The notes: generated from the sequence alone by a model not told the origin. A DNA stretch of 64,000 nucleotides from Iris pallida (GCA_029216955.1 JANAVB010023996.1:16318480-16382479), one strand, 5' to 3'; shown: positions 46,323-58,728, numbered from the stretch's first letter. Numbers and translations: made by a program.

Positions 46323-47813
46323 ATACCAGATGCTTCGGACATCACGTCAAAAACAATAAGAGCGTCATCTATACCCATCACAAAGCTAACAGAACCCACA
46401 AACCTGTGCTCTCTAACATGACCTCGTTCGCCACGGCCGACCCACCTTTCCTTTACTTGGGTTGCCCGCTGGTGTACTGAAAGTCTAACTTAGGTATATA
46501 CGAGCACCTTGTAGACAAGATCCATAAACTGATCGCGGGATGGCCCAACACAACATTATCTCCAGGGGCAAGATGATCCTTATCAAACACATACTTTTTT
46601 CCATCACGTTGTACACCCTGGCCGTCTGCTTCCCTCTCAAGAACGTCCTCCACTCTCTCGAATCCCTCTTCGCCAAGTTCTTCTGGGGTCAATGCAATGG
46701 CCAGGACAAACACCACTGGGCAAGTTGGGATACCATGGCCAAACCTACTAAAGAAGAAGGTCTGGGATTCAGCAAACTTGCCCACATCATCGACGCCTGC
46801 ACCATGAAGCTATGGTGAAAGTTATGCACGGAGAGCTCCTTATGGACGAGGTTCATAAGAGCTAGATACTCTAGATTCTCCCATCTATCGGAGGCGGTCA
46901 CTACCAACATATCTTTGGCTTCGTGGCATCGCATAATTCGGGGATGCAACCTCGCATAACCTTTAATCCATCTTCAGTTGGGCGACGGTCGCTCATCGGT
47001 CTGTTTGGAATGGTGGTTAGAAGAAGACAACATACAGCCCAACGTTCGAACACCGCAAGGGTACAAAATTAGGGATCTATGGGAGGGAAGTTCCGGATGG
47101 AATTAGGGGAGGGTCAGAGATTGGCTGAGCCAACCGGCGGCCGACGGTCTTCTTGCAGCTAATATGTGGGTCACTGACATAACCGACACGTGGAGATGGT
47201 CCCCTAACCCACGTAGGACTTTTACGCTGGCTTCTGCCAGAATTATGTCCAGAGGTAGTGGCGTGCCAAATACCACGTGTGCAAATTTTTAGCAATCTTG
47301 CATACCCTCCAAATGGTCTATGCTTATCTGGCGCACATTACGCCGAAAGCTCCCGACGGACAACTCCATCAGATCTATCAGATTTAGCCTCGCGTCCAGA
47401 TGCCACTGCTGCGTAGAGTACACATCGAAATCGGTAGATTACGTCTTTCTTTCTGGTGAGTTGGCTGCTCAGATTTGGTTCAATCTACACAATAGACTAA
47501 ATCTTGTCCCCCAGACTGGGGGCTTCCACGATATCCTGGCTAGCTGGAGCTGCTGCCATGGATATCAGATCGTGTAGCCGCTGGTATTTGGGTCTTATGG
47601 AAGAACAGATACAAATTCAGATATGAAGGCCGCCAATTCCTCCCTCCATAATTGTACAGAGAGGGTATCAGGCAAATTATCAAAGCTAGGAGGCGCTGCT
47701 CTCACACCTCCAACACTTTTTGGGAGGCCCTTGCCTAGGCCATTTTTCGAGTTTCTTGGGCTTCCCCTGTCGGCTGCCGTAGAGATCCGGTTCCTTTTTG
47801 TGCGCGTCTCGTG
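46323..47813 (+). pseudogene. LINE ORF2, 3' part (RT thumb and zf-RVT region)
   Basis: The frame continues after element F with YTRCFGHHVKNNKSVIYTH, PPFLYLGCPL and KLIAGWP. A shift near 46570 leads to HILFSITLYTLAV, FAKFFWGQCNG and HHWASWDTMAKPTKEEGLGF. Further on come WSMLIWRTLRRKLPTD and a Cys-rich CHCCVEYTSKSVDYVFLSG, the zf-RVT pattern of plant L1 elements. Stops near 46478, 46816, 46958, 47103 and 47290 and several frameshifts are present. Confidence 0.8.
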
Positions 47814-47939
47814 ATGTTTGCTTTCTTTTCCTCTTGTCGTTTTAAGCGTGCTTACTTGTATCGCTTCGGCATTTTGTGCCTATTACTTCAATAAAGTTTC
47901 GGTTTATATATATATATATTTTTTTTTCAATAAAGTTTC

Positions 47940-47941
<2 letters not shown>

Positions 47942-47972
<31 letters not shown>
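47942..47972. repeat. (TA)n microsatellite at the LINE 3' end
   Basis: About 14-15 TA dinucleotides follow the second AATAAAGTTTCGGTTTA block. Confidence 0.9.
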
Positions 47973-47974
<2 letters not shown>

Positions 47975-47983
47975 CAATATGAA

Positions 47984-48127
47984 TCTTATTTGAGGATTTT
48001 CTATTTAGAAAATACTATTATGATCTAAAGTAAGATGTTGGTGGGCTATTTTACGTATAATAGGATTCTTATTTGAGGGTTTCCTATTTAGAAAATCCTA
48101 TTATGACCTAGAATAGGATTTTCTTAT

Positions 48128-48130
<3 letters not shown>
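47984..48130 (+). repeat. 84-bp tandem duplication
   Basis: CTTATTTGAGG...CTATTTAGAAAAT-CTATTATGA occurs at about 47986 and 48070, period 84 bp, with substitutions. It lies between the LINE 3' end and a TA array. Confidence 0.7.

Positions 48131-48175
<45 letters not shown>
48131..48175. repeat. (TA)n microsatellite
   Basis: About 22 uninterrupted TA dinucleotides. Confidence 0.95.
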
Positions 48176-48178
<3 letters not shown>

Positions 48179-49065
48179 GTGAGGGTGGAGGTACAAATCA
48201 TAGCACGAAGTTCATATTCGAGATGCTCGTCCACAGGAGATCTAAGACAAAGTCCGCACTTCGCTCTTAGGGCTTCGCCATATAAGACAAAAAGAAAGAG
48301 GAGATCTGATCGAGGAGTCGTCAACTTCCTTGAGGAAAATTGCTATGAGTTGGTAAGTGATTTCATGTAATCACTATCGTTTCTTCTTGATTATGGTGAG
48401 GGGTTGAATCTATTAGGGCAAAGGGTTCAACCTTATTTTTTTTATCAATCTGGTACTTTCATCTGAATTATATAGATTGGGATTTTTCCAGGTGAATAGT
48501 GACTGTCATATATTTGTCTTTATCTGTGCTTAGTGTTTGTTAGATAGGGGTTATTTATTTCAGGTTGTTGGCCTAAGTTCGCTGCGACAACATCTCAAAC
48601 ACGGTATCGAAGCGCATGTATGGCGCGTTCGATTCCCAAAATTTGCCAGCTCAGCAAAATCAGTTACCAAGTCAGCAAGTTCGTTATGGTCGGATTAGAG
48701 TATATAAGCCGTAGAGGAGAGAAGAGAACGATGGCTTGTGTAATGGCTTTTATCTTAGATCCCTAATGTCACATCCTCCTCTATATATTCTATTTTTGTT
48801 CTCTGTAATAATACAACCCTAGAACTATTCTTTCTTTGATGTGTTATTCTGATTCTTTAAAGGTTTTATAGCTAATTTTGTAATGTTCCACTCCATACGG
48901 TGCATTATACTAAGTTGTTAACTTGAAGAGGTAAGTTGACCCAAAGAAGTATCGATGCAAATCGATGCGAGTATTAAGTTGACTCGAAGAAACGTTAAGT
49001 TTGATTCGAACAAGTATTGATTTTAGTTGGTTTTATGTGCAAGCTAGGCATTTATGATGAATGTT
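48176..49065. other. Unassigned sequence between the LINE and CACTA1
   Basis: No convincing gene. GAGTATATAAGCC (about 48697) followed by transcribed-looking sequence resembles a promoter or LTR fragment. CACGGTATCGAAGCGC (about 48600) weakly resembles a copia PBS, and GTTCGATTCCC (about 48628) a pol III B box. None is strong enough to name. Confidence 0.3.
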
Positions 49066-49500
49066 CACTACAAAAATAAGCCAAATTGGCGACGTCCAGA
49101 TACGTCGCTAATTAAGGCATATACGTCGCTAAAGTTATTTAGCGACGTATTTAGCGACGGAAAATGAAGGTCACGAAAAACCTAGTCACAGATGACACAT
49201 TCGTCGCCCTCCGTCGCTGTTTGCGACGTCACCCCAATGTCGCTGTGTCGTCGTAAAATTAGCGACAGAGGACGACGAACATTGACGTCGCAAAATTAGT
49301 GATGTAGTACGACATATTAGCGACGTCCAGATGTATTTATGTGATGACATGGCATGCCTGCCACGTTAACATCTTAGCGACGTACAGCGACGTATTAGCG
49401 ACGTCAGTATTCTACAGTGAAGCGACGGTTAGCGACGCAACGCCGCTATTTAGCGACGTACCTATACATCTCTATCCGTCGCTATACGTCGCATAATAAT
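49066..49500. repeat. CACTA1 terminal inverted repeat and subterminal repeat region
   Basis: Starts CACTACAAAAATAAGCC and then has roughly twenty copies, in both orientations, of a core such as TTAGCGACGTA, GCGACGTC and ACGTCGCTA. In En/Spm such subterminal motifs bind the TNPA protein. GTT at 49063-49065 would be one TSD copy. Confidence 0.85.
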
Positions 49501-49504
49501 AAAA

Positions 49505-49893
49505 AAATATTTAAAAAAATATAATGTATATTTTTATTATGCTGTGTGTCTGTGTATACAGTGTGTGTGAATTGCAGTGTTCGAACCATCGACAGTTTCG
49601 CTTACTGTTCTATGTTTTATCTCGGATAAAAAGAGCAACAGTTCAGGGTGCACTTCTCAGAGCTTCCTCTTCAGGTCCTTCACCTTCTCGGGATCCTGTA
49701 CGACGTCCAGAGAGAGTGAAGGATGTGAAAATGAAGCTCTCAGAAGTACACCCTGAACAGTTGCTCTTTCTGTCCAAGATAAAACATACAACAGTAATCA
49801 AAACTATCGATGGTTCCGAACACTGTATTTCACATACACTGTAAACACAGACACACATCATCACAAAAATACACATTATATTTTTTTAAAATT
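49505..49893. repeat. Foldback: long inverted repeat with about 190-bp arms
   Basis: The left arm (AAATATAATGTATATTTT..., from about 49510) and right arm (ending ...ACATTATATTTTTTTAAA) are reverse complements at roughly 85% over about 180-190 bp, with a central loop of about 30 bp near 49700. Both strands therefore show near-identical small open frames (VCVYSVCE), which are not genes. It lies between the CACTA1 subterminal repeats and the accessory gene. Confidence 0.8.
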
Positions 49894-50142
49894 TGGGCAG
49901 TACCTCCTTTGTATATCAGATCATCGCTTATAACCCAGCGTTGGTATATTTGTCATCCCCGTCGCAGATATCACAAAGTAAATATCATAATGAAAATACC
50001 AACAAAGTAAATATCACAAAGTAAATATCCAACAAACATACATGTCCATAATGGGGGCAAATAAGAATAAAAATCAGTGTACAGAACGGTCAATGGGCCC
50101 ATAGGGACAATACATACAAAGATGATAAAAAAATCTACTGGA

Positions 50143-50748
50143 TCACTGAGGACCCCTGCCGCGTATCTGGGATGGCATGTACTCATACTGCTCCTGTGTG
50201 AGCTGCACCGTAGGGGCAGTAGGAGATAGTACAACGTCTGGAGTCGGCACCGTCTATGGACCGGGAGGACGTATCTTTTCCAGCTCTCGTAGTCGCTCAC
50301 CATGCGCAGCAAGGGTACTCACCATCCTCTGAGTACTCTCCTCAATCGAAGCCGATACCTGAGTGAGTGAGGCAGACATGGTCCTCTGCGATCCCTCCAG
50401 CTCGACCTGTCTACGCTCTGTGCACTGCGTAGACTCGATGAGCGTGTACAAGCTGGCAGTTGTAGCCTGCTGCAGACTCATCAGCTCCTGTATACTGCGC
50501 TCGACCGCATCAAATCGTCCGGTGATCATCGGAGGGTTGGATCGTCGCTCTGCGATAAGGTGATCAGAAATCTGCTACTGCAACTCGCGACGCAGCTCTT
50601 CGATCTGACGACGAATATCCTGAGCTCGTGATGACGCCTGCGAAGCTGGAGACTGCGCACTCACAGAGGGGGCCCGGGATAACTCTGAAGTCGAATAGGC
50701 GCCGTAGGATCCCGTACCGTAGTACGTACCCTTCTGAAGACCGCCAAC
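50143..50748 (-). pseudogene. CACTA1 accessory gene, last exon after the CACTA2 insertion
   Basis: The frame reads GGLQKGTYYGTGSYGAYS, a Ser-rich segment and a coiled-coil-like helix (RAQDIRRQIEELRRELQ; RFDAVERSIQELMSLQQ; RQVELEGSQRTMSASL), then ends RGRGPQ at TGA 50145-50143. Two TAG codons (near 50577 and 50254) interrupt it, each in a context suggesting CAG to TAG. The VGG-x-x-KG-x-Y-G-x-G pattern is characteristic of plant En/Spm second ORFs. It joins 57319-57194 once CACTA2 is removed. Confidence 0.75.
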
Positions 50749-50949
50749 CACTACACCAAAATAGCAAATTAGGAACACTAGGCATTTTTCAATCTGGAAT
50801 ACTTGTTTTTCGTACCTAGGTTTTGGAACGATGAAAAAGTGTTCCAAATTAGAAAAATGTTCCTAATATATTTTATTTCAATTTTAATTTCTTTTATTTA
50901 TTTAGGTACACTTTTATATCATTTCAAATTTGTTCCAAATACTTGAAAT

Positions 50950-53900
50950 CAATAACCTAACCCTATAATGTTTCTATTCTCTCTACACTCTCATTCCAGA
51001 TTTTAAGCAGAAAGAACCAATTCACACCATCAACTTCCTTCTCCATGAAACCATTGACTTGATTCCTCCACTTCTTCTCCACTATTAAAAAAACCCTAAC
51101 CCTAATTTATAATCTCCTCAATACCCTTATCATCTTCTTCTATCTTGGCCCCGACTCTACCATCCTCTCTCCGCGTTGGCGAGTTCTCAAGCTGGCGTGT
51201 GCATAAGGGACGTAGTCAGATTTTGCAAGGTCCTCGAACTCCTCTGCCTCGTCTCCGCCAACGTCGACCCAAATTTCCTTACTATCTACCTCCTCCTTCC
51301 AAATATCGATCATCTCTCTTCCTCACCTCCCTTTGCTTCGGCCAACTGCGGCTAATCCACGAAATATAAGGTAAGATGAACTGGTCTTCTTTTAGTTGAA
51401 TTTAGTTCCACAGTCTACTTGCAATTTCTAATTGGTACGATAAGAGCTGTTGACTTTAAATTCCAGATGCATCAGAGGTTGTTACATAGGGTTATTCTAG
51501 ATTAACACTGGCCTCTTCCGTGCCTAGTTAATACCCTCGACACACAAGAATATCTCTGACCTCAAAAGAGCCTATACGTTCAATTTATATTATCTTCTTC
51601 TGATTGTATATGAGTTTCGAGTTTTGACCAAATTACATCATATATAATTGGGAGTAAGGCCTCAAGGATGGTGATGTGAAATTTCATTTCTAGGTTATAT
51701 TTCTTTCTTTGGTTAAATATAGCAAATCATTATACAAAAATTGGGTTATAGTTTTAACGACATAAATTGTGTTTGGTATACAAGTGAGAGTGTTATAGTC
51801 TATTTCACAAGCTGTATAGCTCAAAAACTGATTCCTCTATTTTTGGGTTGTCTTTGGATTTAATACAATTAAAAGGGGAACTATTGTTCAGTTCACCACG
51901 TAAAATACGGAAGAAGATATAGTATTCCAACCTACACCGAAATACATCCCCCATATTGTATATAGAGAGAGATATGACACGACAAACCCCTTAGTATACT
52001 TTACTTAAATGGCAAGTCATCATGATCTTCTTCTTCCCAAAAAGTTAGATTTATGATTACAATTTATTTGACCTTTCGCTACTGCTTGTTAATGCTCCAA
52101 TGAGTTTTTGTGAAGTAGCTAAATCAAGGTTCACAATATCGGTATCCAAATTGGCATCGGACCCTTCGTATGAGTATCGGGATTGGCAGTATCGACGGTT
52201 TCGGATCGGATAATTTTTGGTATCAAAAAGAAAATAATTATTAATATTTTAGGAAAAAATAGTTATACATTTATGATTTATGCCTAATTTTAAGTATTTT
52301 TTGTGTTGTGTCTTAGTAGTTTTAAAATTGAATGAAATAGTAGTTATCATTGGTGATTGGTTTACATGCGACAGATAAGTTTTCTTCTTTTCGTTGCTTT
52401 TACAATCTTACTATGACTTTTACACCCTTGTTTATTGGTCTTTTATGTTCAATTTTTTTTGTCGAATTGACTGGAAAAGAGACATCCAATGTCGACACCG
52501 GACCGTATCGGGTATCGGTCGGTATAAGATCAGGACATGTCAAACTGTAACGGTATCGGCTGTATCGGATTGGTATCTACGATACAACAAAACATGAGCT
52601 AAATGCTATTAGACTAATAGTTAAAGTTTTGTGTATCTTTCACCACTTCATGTTTGATCTTAGAAGTGGTCTTCAAAGCTGGAATAACCCACTATATGTT
52701 GTTATATGACAACATAGTAGTGTATCCATCACAAACAGGTAGAAAATTTACTCTATTTAGACAGATTTTTAGTGACTTCTATCATGCTTGCATTCATGAC
52801 TTGATTATACTTCTTTGCCAAAAATCCTTGAAAGATAATTGTCTACTAACCAGCGTAACATTCTGCTAATTATTTGGCCCACATGGTTTTGGATCCGAAT
52901 CCATTCGTATGGAACATCTTCTTTTCTAAGCGGCCTTTTACCTCCATGTGACATTGCTCTGTTAGGCTTTCCCTAGTCAAGATTCATTTATTGTCTGAAT
53001 TTTGAAATAGCCCTCATTATTAGAATCAATTCTTCACCAAAGTGTGCTTGTTTTACATACATATCAAAACACAATTTGATTATATATAATGCAAAAGTGA
53101 GCCTCATATTATTAGTCGTTCTGGTCTTCGTAATGTTCTTTGTGTATGACATGTGTCCAATAGATGTTTAATATAATTATCCTGGTGCTTCTAGATATCA
53201 TTTGTATGACTTGTTTTTCAAAGATACCTTTAAAATTCATTTTGTAGGACTTGTGTTTCAAGATACCTTCAAAATTATTTTTTCTTAAAAAAAACTTCAG
53301 ATTTGTATACAAGCTTCAATGCCTCTAACTGATTAGAATACTGACCATATCAGAGCTTTATATCCTATTTAGTTTCTTTTAGTAAGATGTAAATAAGGCT
53401 CCGATGGAAGAGTAACATCCTTACAAAGAAATAAATAATGAAAAGATGGTGGTTTTGTTGTGGTAATGGTGCTCATGAAGGGCGAGGTAACTTCAATACA
53501 GTTCGGTAAAGAGTGTGGGAAAGAGATGTGAAGTTTTAACATACGATTATTTCTATTGATTTTGATTCCTGCTATCTGCCCATGTGGGAAGTGAAGTGTT
53601 AGGTGGCCTCATTAAGGAAACAGTGGATCAAAATAGCCGTCTTTTGGTATTTCATTTTTGGTTGTAGTTCTGATGTTCTATTTTATATCAAACATATCAG
53701 TGTCCAATTGGACAAATAGTATAAGATTATTTGGATGCATTAGGCTACCATCTGCAAGAAACTCTCGCAATAACTTGTCATTAACTTGGTTATATTATAA
53801 AAAAATACGGCCTGTACAAGATGAATTCATGGACTAACCTTTTGCAGAGCGTGCTAATAAATCCTTCATTAATTTTGCCTATACATGATAAGGAAGAAAT

Positions 53901-55660
53901 TGATGCCATTAGATGTGTACTTTTTAATAACCATTTATCATGTTCGTATCCTAGTGTGAACTTTTGTTATCAAAACTGAATCACGTACCAACCCATGCAC
54001 TCTCATCAAGAGCTGGGCCTAGTGTTATAATATACTGCACTTGATCTGAAGATTAAATAGATAGTCACTCTGGGAGAACACTAGAATAAATACAACGACA
54101 GTAAACTCATGTCGCGCTTTACATTAATGGACTGTCAACTGGATTATTTCCATTAGGAACTTTTGCTGATATTTTATATTATCAAAAATTAACTTGTTGG
54201 ATTGAGGCATAATGCTCTTAGTTTAATCTATATTAGTTTGGCATAGTCAGTGGTGCTTTTTTAAGAAACTTGTGCACATTTTCCCAATTCCAATCGATGG
54301 GTGTGACCGTCTCTGTCCTCGACTCCAGTGACCGTGTCCATTAACTGGTACTTATAGTGCGTAATATAACCAAAATTTTATCTTAATTTTTTGTTTTATT
54401 TTCTAATTTTAATATGGATCAAACCTCAACGATTGGCATCTTTGATAAGATATGATATCATTGCAGTAGTAAGGACGTGCTCTCCTGAAAGCGATAGAGA
54501 ACCGTATCTGCTTGTGGAGACATAATTGGACAAAGGAGGCCGTTGATCTTAACCACCCAATTTCTTCACTGTTTTGCTTGTAACTCATCCAAAGTCCTAT
54601 ATGTTTATATAGAAGCTGGAGAATTTCTTGGTTTCTTCCCTTGCTAGTAGGCTCCTTAGCATGTCAAAAAATAGTTTTCCTTTTGATGCTTGATGATGAA
54701 AACCTTATTATGTTGCTTTCATTTTTGGGGGTTCCTTTATAGATCAACAATTATAATTTGGTTCGGTGTATATGAGCTAGGGGATGAACAGAGGCATAAA
54801 TTGGAAGGGAAAGCAAATTGGTGTCATGAAGTGATTAGAGTTAGTTAAATCTTTGGCTGAGGACAGTTTCTAACCGCGGATCCTTGTCTCAGATTTATGA
54901 AAGAGAATGAGAATGTATCCCTCTGAGTATATGGGGTGGAGGGAAAGGATAACATATTTTATTTGTGTTGTTGAATTTATTTCAGACATTCAGATTTACT
55001 ATATGGACATTCCTAATATCTAATCTTGTATGTTTTATATTATATAATAGACACTTGACATGTATGTTAGTATTTTGAGAAAACATATCTTTTTAAAAGT
55101 GGAAAAATAAGAAAAAGAGGAGTCCATGAGCAGTTGGTGGAGATAAAAATGGCAGGGGCCTACGACAATTCAACATGAAAGGTAAAAGAAAAACTACACT
55201 ACTATTTTTTTGAGAAATAATGAACCATATTCCTAATAGTCTTCAGCTACCTTCCAGAATAAGGTTCTTCATCCTATAACAGTTTGGCCTCTATACAGAA
55301 TAATAAGAGATTGGCCAGTCCGATTTTGCAGTCCTGTAGGATATGGCTGATTGAGACCAGTTGTTCAAAATAAACCATAAAATTGATTGAATATGATAAA
55401 TTAAGGTACTTTTCCTTAATTGGGGCATTAGAACTTCACGAAGCATATATTATGTAGATTGTATCCTTATTTGGCAAATAAATTGCAGGATATGATCATT
55501 CTCCAATGAGCATTGATGCTTCATGTTCCAGAATCAGCATGCTCAACAGAACATAGGACATCATAAAGTTCAAGAAGGTACACAAAGGTAAAATTATTTT
55601 TTGACCTTGAAAGTATTGCTTAATGCATATGTAACGTATATGATGTTATCGTACCTTCTA
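50950..55660. other. CACTA2 interior without recognised genes
   Basis: About 4.7 kb of AT-rich DNA. 51000-51370 looks like a plant 5' exon region (CT-rich leader, then Arg/Pro-rich frame ending at 51369) but I recognise no domain. 52135-52580 has repeated GTATCGG motifs. Nothing else is supported. Confidence 0.4.
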
Positions 55661-55669
55661 TTCATCTGT

Positions 55670-56400
55670 ATCTAAGAAGACTACTCAAATTACCAAATTC
55701 TTCAGGAATTTCTCCCTTATGTATAGTTTTGGTGCATGTAGACATAACGAATATTAGCCGAGATATTTTCCATATTATCCTAGAGTACACCTTCAATCAT
55801 GTTTGTTTTGGTATCAAACACACATAAACCCCTACAGTTGGAAAGAGAGATGATGAAGTTGAGGCCTCCGGTTAGCTTGCTTCTGCATTCAAAATGGTAA
55901 GTAGAGGCAAGGAGCTTCCAGATATAAGGTATGGATCTGCTGAGCTTGTTCCCAGATATTTCAAGGGAATGTTAAGCATGGAAGCATTCAAGAGAGCAAA
56001 TGGTATTGGTCCCGACAAGTTGTTAACACTTAGATACAAATGTTGAAGCTTAAGATTGCTTTGTACCTAGAGGATTGACCCTTTCAGATAGTTCCTGTTC
56101 AAATCCAAGTTTACAAGATTTCTAAGTTTAATTATAGAAATTGGGATAGTTCCAGTGAGTTGGCTTGATTATATTGCTTTGACATTTTTTGTGACCTTTG
56201 GGCTTTGCAGACCCGATGGCCATCCGAACAATAAGAGAGTTCGATCACAAAGCTTGAATCAATTGTGAAAAGAGGAAGGAAATAGCTATGGAGAAGCAAG
56301 AGGATGATGAGAAGATTTGTCAACAACTCCAATGACCAATGTACTTCTGCTTGAAGGTACCGCCTTGATGATTTAGCCATCACTGCAACATATTCTGTTT
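55670..56400 (-). pseudogene. Captured leucine-rich-repeat receptor-like gene fragment inside CACTA2
   Basis: On the minus strand consecutive LRR motifs are readable: LTGTIPISIIKLRNLVNLDL, NRNYLKGSI, NLKLQHLYLSVNNLSGPIPF (56165 down to about 55985) and, further on, KGEIPEEFGNLS (near 55690). These fit the plant extracellular LRR consensus LxxLxLxxNxLxGxIP of receptor-like proteins and kinases. A stop near 56083 and frame losses show it is a broken fragment. Upstream (56383-56170) a hydrophobic Leu-rich stretch may be more LRR. CACTA elements are known to capture host gene pieces. Confidence 0.7.
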
Positions 56401-57193
56401 AGAAATCTTCATAAAGATGAAAGGCAAGCAGAGATCAAAGAAGGTCCACAAGAAAGTGAATTGAAGGACCCCTTGTGTGATAACTGATCCAACCTCGACT
56501 GTGGTTTATATAATGACAAAGAGGATACTGCTTGTTTCAGTCTATAGATGCAACTCTCCATTCTACGTAGGATCATATTCGAAGAGTAATTTTTGTAAAC
56601 ACATTACCATTTAAATTACAATCTAGGTGTTGTATATAAATTGTATTTTCTATTTTATACTTTTGTTGTCATTTTATAAAGATCAACATTTGTGATACGT
56701 TATTAGTTGTTTTATATTAAGTTGTGGTAATATAATGGATCCCTTTGATGTTGATTCAGGAAATGTGTAAAAAAATTGCACCAATTATTGTGTTTCAATG
56801 ACTAATTTGGGAACCATAATATTTAGGGTTCAAACTAAAAATTGGATCCTGAAATTGATTTTTTTTTACACAAAAACATTAATAAAGTGTTTCAAAACTA
56901 GTCACATGAATATTGTAAAAGTGTTGCAACTTGGATTTAGAAACGGGTGTAAAGTGTTTCCAAGTGACATTTAGAAAAGTTTCAAAGACGTTCCAAAAAT
57001 AACTTAGGAACACATTATATGTGTTCCAAAATCTAATTTTAGGAACATCTAATAAACGTTCCAAACTAAATTTAGGAACATTTTATAACCGTTCCAAATA
57101 TTGCAACGCCACTTTTAGAAACAGTTATGATATGTTCCTAAAAATATTAGGAACATATAAAACATGTTTCTAAATCTCTTTTTTGGTGTAGTG

Positions 57194-58556
57194 AACGGCG
57201 GTCATCCATAGCTCATTTGGCAATGGAGCTGTAGGCGGCTGAGAGGAAGTACCAGCCCCTCCCTCTGCTGGCGCACTAGCAGCAGCAGCCGCCTCCTCTT
57301 GTATCCGAACAAACTCGGCCTATAACAATGTTTGCTAACGTATAAGTGTTTGCTAAAGTCTATATTGATATCTATTTTCCTATTTTCTAAATTATAGTAA
57401 ATTAATATAAAGAATAGAATGTACATATGCATGCGTCGCCCTCTCGTCAATGAACTCCCAGCCCTCCGATGGGTGACCAGGAAGACGGTCACCATGTTGG
57501 GGTCCTCACCCCTTTTTTACCTATTAAAATATATTATCTATTATTAGTATTAAATATTCTATCCAACTATATATAAAATGATGTCCGTCATAGCAAACGT
57601 ACCAGACGACGAAAATGCTCCGTCATCGGAATGGAGCCACCACACCACTTACCGGCGCTCGATCGCGCCACCTTGGCCTTGTCAGACCGCTCCTGGTACC
57701 TGGGCTCGCGGAATCTAGCCTTCATCGCAGTCTACTGCTCTGGCGTGATCCAACCATGGATCGGCTGTCCGGAGCGATCACGAGACTTCTGGTCATGGAT
57801 TGAATCACGGATGAGCTTGTCTGCGACGGCAGAAAATTGGCCATTGATCTTCGCCGCCCGGTGTGGTGGATATAAATAGGTCCTCTACAAGAAGTAAAAT
57901 AGAAAAGTTGTATAATATACACAAATGATTATTAAAATTTAAAAAAAATTACCTTGAGGTGGGCGAACCAAAAGGCCTTCCTATCTGCGGGAGCATCTGA
58001 GTAGTTAATCCAATGCCCACCATAGTTCTGCCTCTGAAATACCCCCAACTGTCTCTGTACTGCAGGAGGCCGATATCTATACAATAATAATTTTTTTGAA
58101 TATATATGTACATATAATCATTTGAGAAATATATATTAACTAATTAACTTACTTCGTAGGCCCGTCTGTCCAAATCTTCATTCGCGTCTCGTCCGGGGGA
58201 GCGCATGGAGGGTCGCTCTCACCTCCTGCCTAGGCAGGATCAGTCTGATCGTCGTCCTCCATATGCTCAGCGTCGGCTCCCCCCATGGAGCCGTCGGCAG
58301 GAGGAATGCTGGACGCGGGATCAGGAATGCTGGACGCAGGATCAGGAATGCTGGATGAGGGATCATGAATGCTGGACGACGAGGGAGGAGTCGCCAACCT
58401 GCTGGAACTGCCCTGTCCCGGTAATGGACCGAGAACAGGACGGTACAATGGCGTACTCGGAGATGAGAATGAGGGTACTGAATCTCCATCCCCAGCCCGA
58501 GGCAGACGGGACTGCCTAATATAAAATCCTCTGTGTCGTCCAGATGGTCTAGTCAT
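57194..58556 (-). pseudogene. CACTA1 accessory gene (TNPA/Ptta-En-Spm type), exons 1 to 5a
   Basis: Minus-strand exons with GT-AG borders: 58556-58153 (MTRPSGRHRG..., with a repeated SSIPDPA motif), 58076-57953 (QNYGGHWINYSDAP), 57883-57603 (FSAVADKLIRDSIHDQKSRD, YQERSDKAKVARSS, GGSIPMTEHFRRL), 57520-57425 (HPSEGWEFIDERATHAY) and 57319-57194 (EFVRIQEEAAAAAS, PLPNELWMTAV). The Ser/Ala-rich and GGS-x-P-x-x-EH motifs match the plant En/Spm transposase-associated family. Stops TAG in exons 1 and 3 and TGA in exon 4 look like C-to-T changes. The final exon continues at 50748. Confidence 0.75.
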
Positions 58557-58728
58557 ACCTGATAATAACATATGACAATAAAACAAAAATACATATTTAT
58601 ATGATAGACATCACAAATTTTTAAAAAATATCATAGTCACAGATAAAAGTGTTACTAAAGTGTCACAGATTTATATGATAAAAGTGTCACTAAAGTGTCA
58701 AATATAATGATAAAACAAACGTACAGAT

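Larger units (their letters stand above)
26262..47950 (+). mobile_element. L1-type LINE (DUF4283 ORF1), interrupted by LTR E and chromovirus F
   Basis: After removing the two insertions (29678-31563 and 33841-46317, each with one TSD copy) about 7.3 kb remain: a GC-rich 5' region, ORF1 with DUF4283 and a zinc knuckle, ORF2 with endonuclease, RT and a C-terminal zf-RVT-like region, and an AATAAA-containing 3' end. Both frames rejoin across the insertions. Stops and frameshifts show it is dead. The 3' end block CAATAAAGTTTCGGTTTATA occurs twice (47888 and 47927). Confidence 0.85.
50749..57193. mobile_element. CACTA2: non-autonomous En/Spm transposon carrying a host LRR gene fragment
   Basis: The left end is CACTACACCAAAATAGC, and the right end is the reverse complement of CACTACACCAAAAAAGAG. 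A perfect 3-bp TSD, AAC, flanks it (50746-50748 and 57194-57196). Subterminal GGAACA/TGTTCC motifs occur at both ends (50770-50950 and 56880-57180). No transposase is present in 6.4 kb. It carries gene-like fragments, including an LRR segment at 55670-56400. Confidence 0.88.

Noticed and set aside
48620..48650. tRNA gene or SINE suggested by GTTCGATTCCC
   Set aside because: No matching acceptor, D-arm or A box could be placed, so only a weak B-box resemblance remains.
49524..49876. Two overlapping frames on opposite strands with near-identical starts
   Set aside because: They are the two arms of the foldback read in each direction, not a pair of genes.
57425..57495. Frame reading MVTVFLVTHRRAG in the CACTA1 accessory gene
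   Set aside because: The neighbouring frame gives HPSEGWEFIDERATHAY, which fits the family and the splice sites better.
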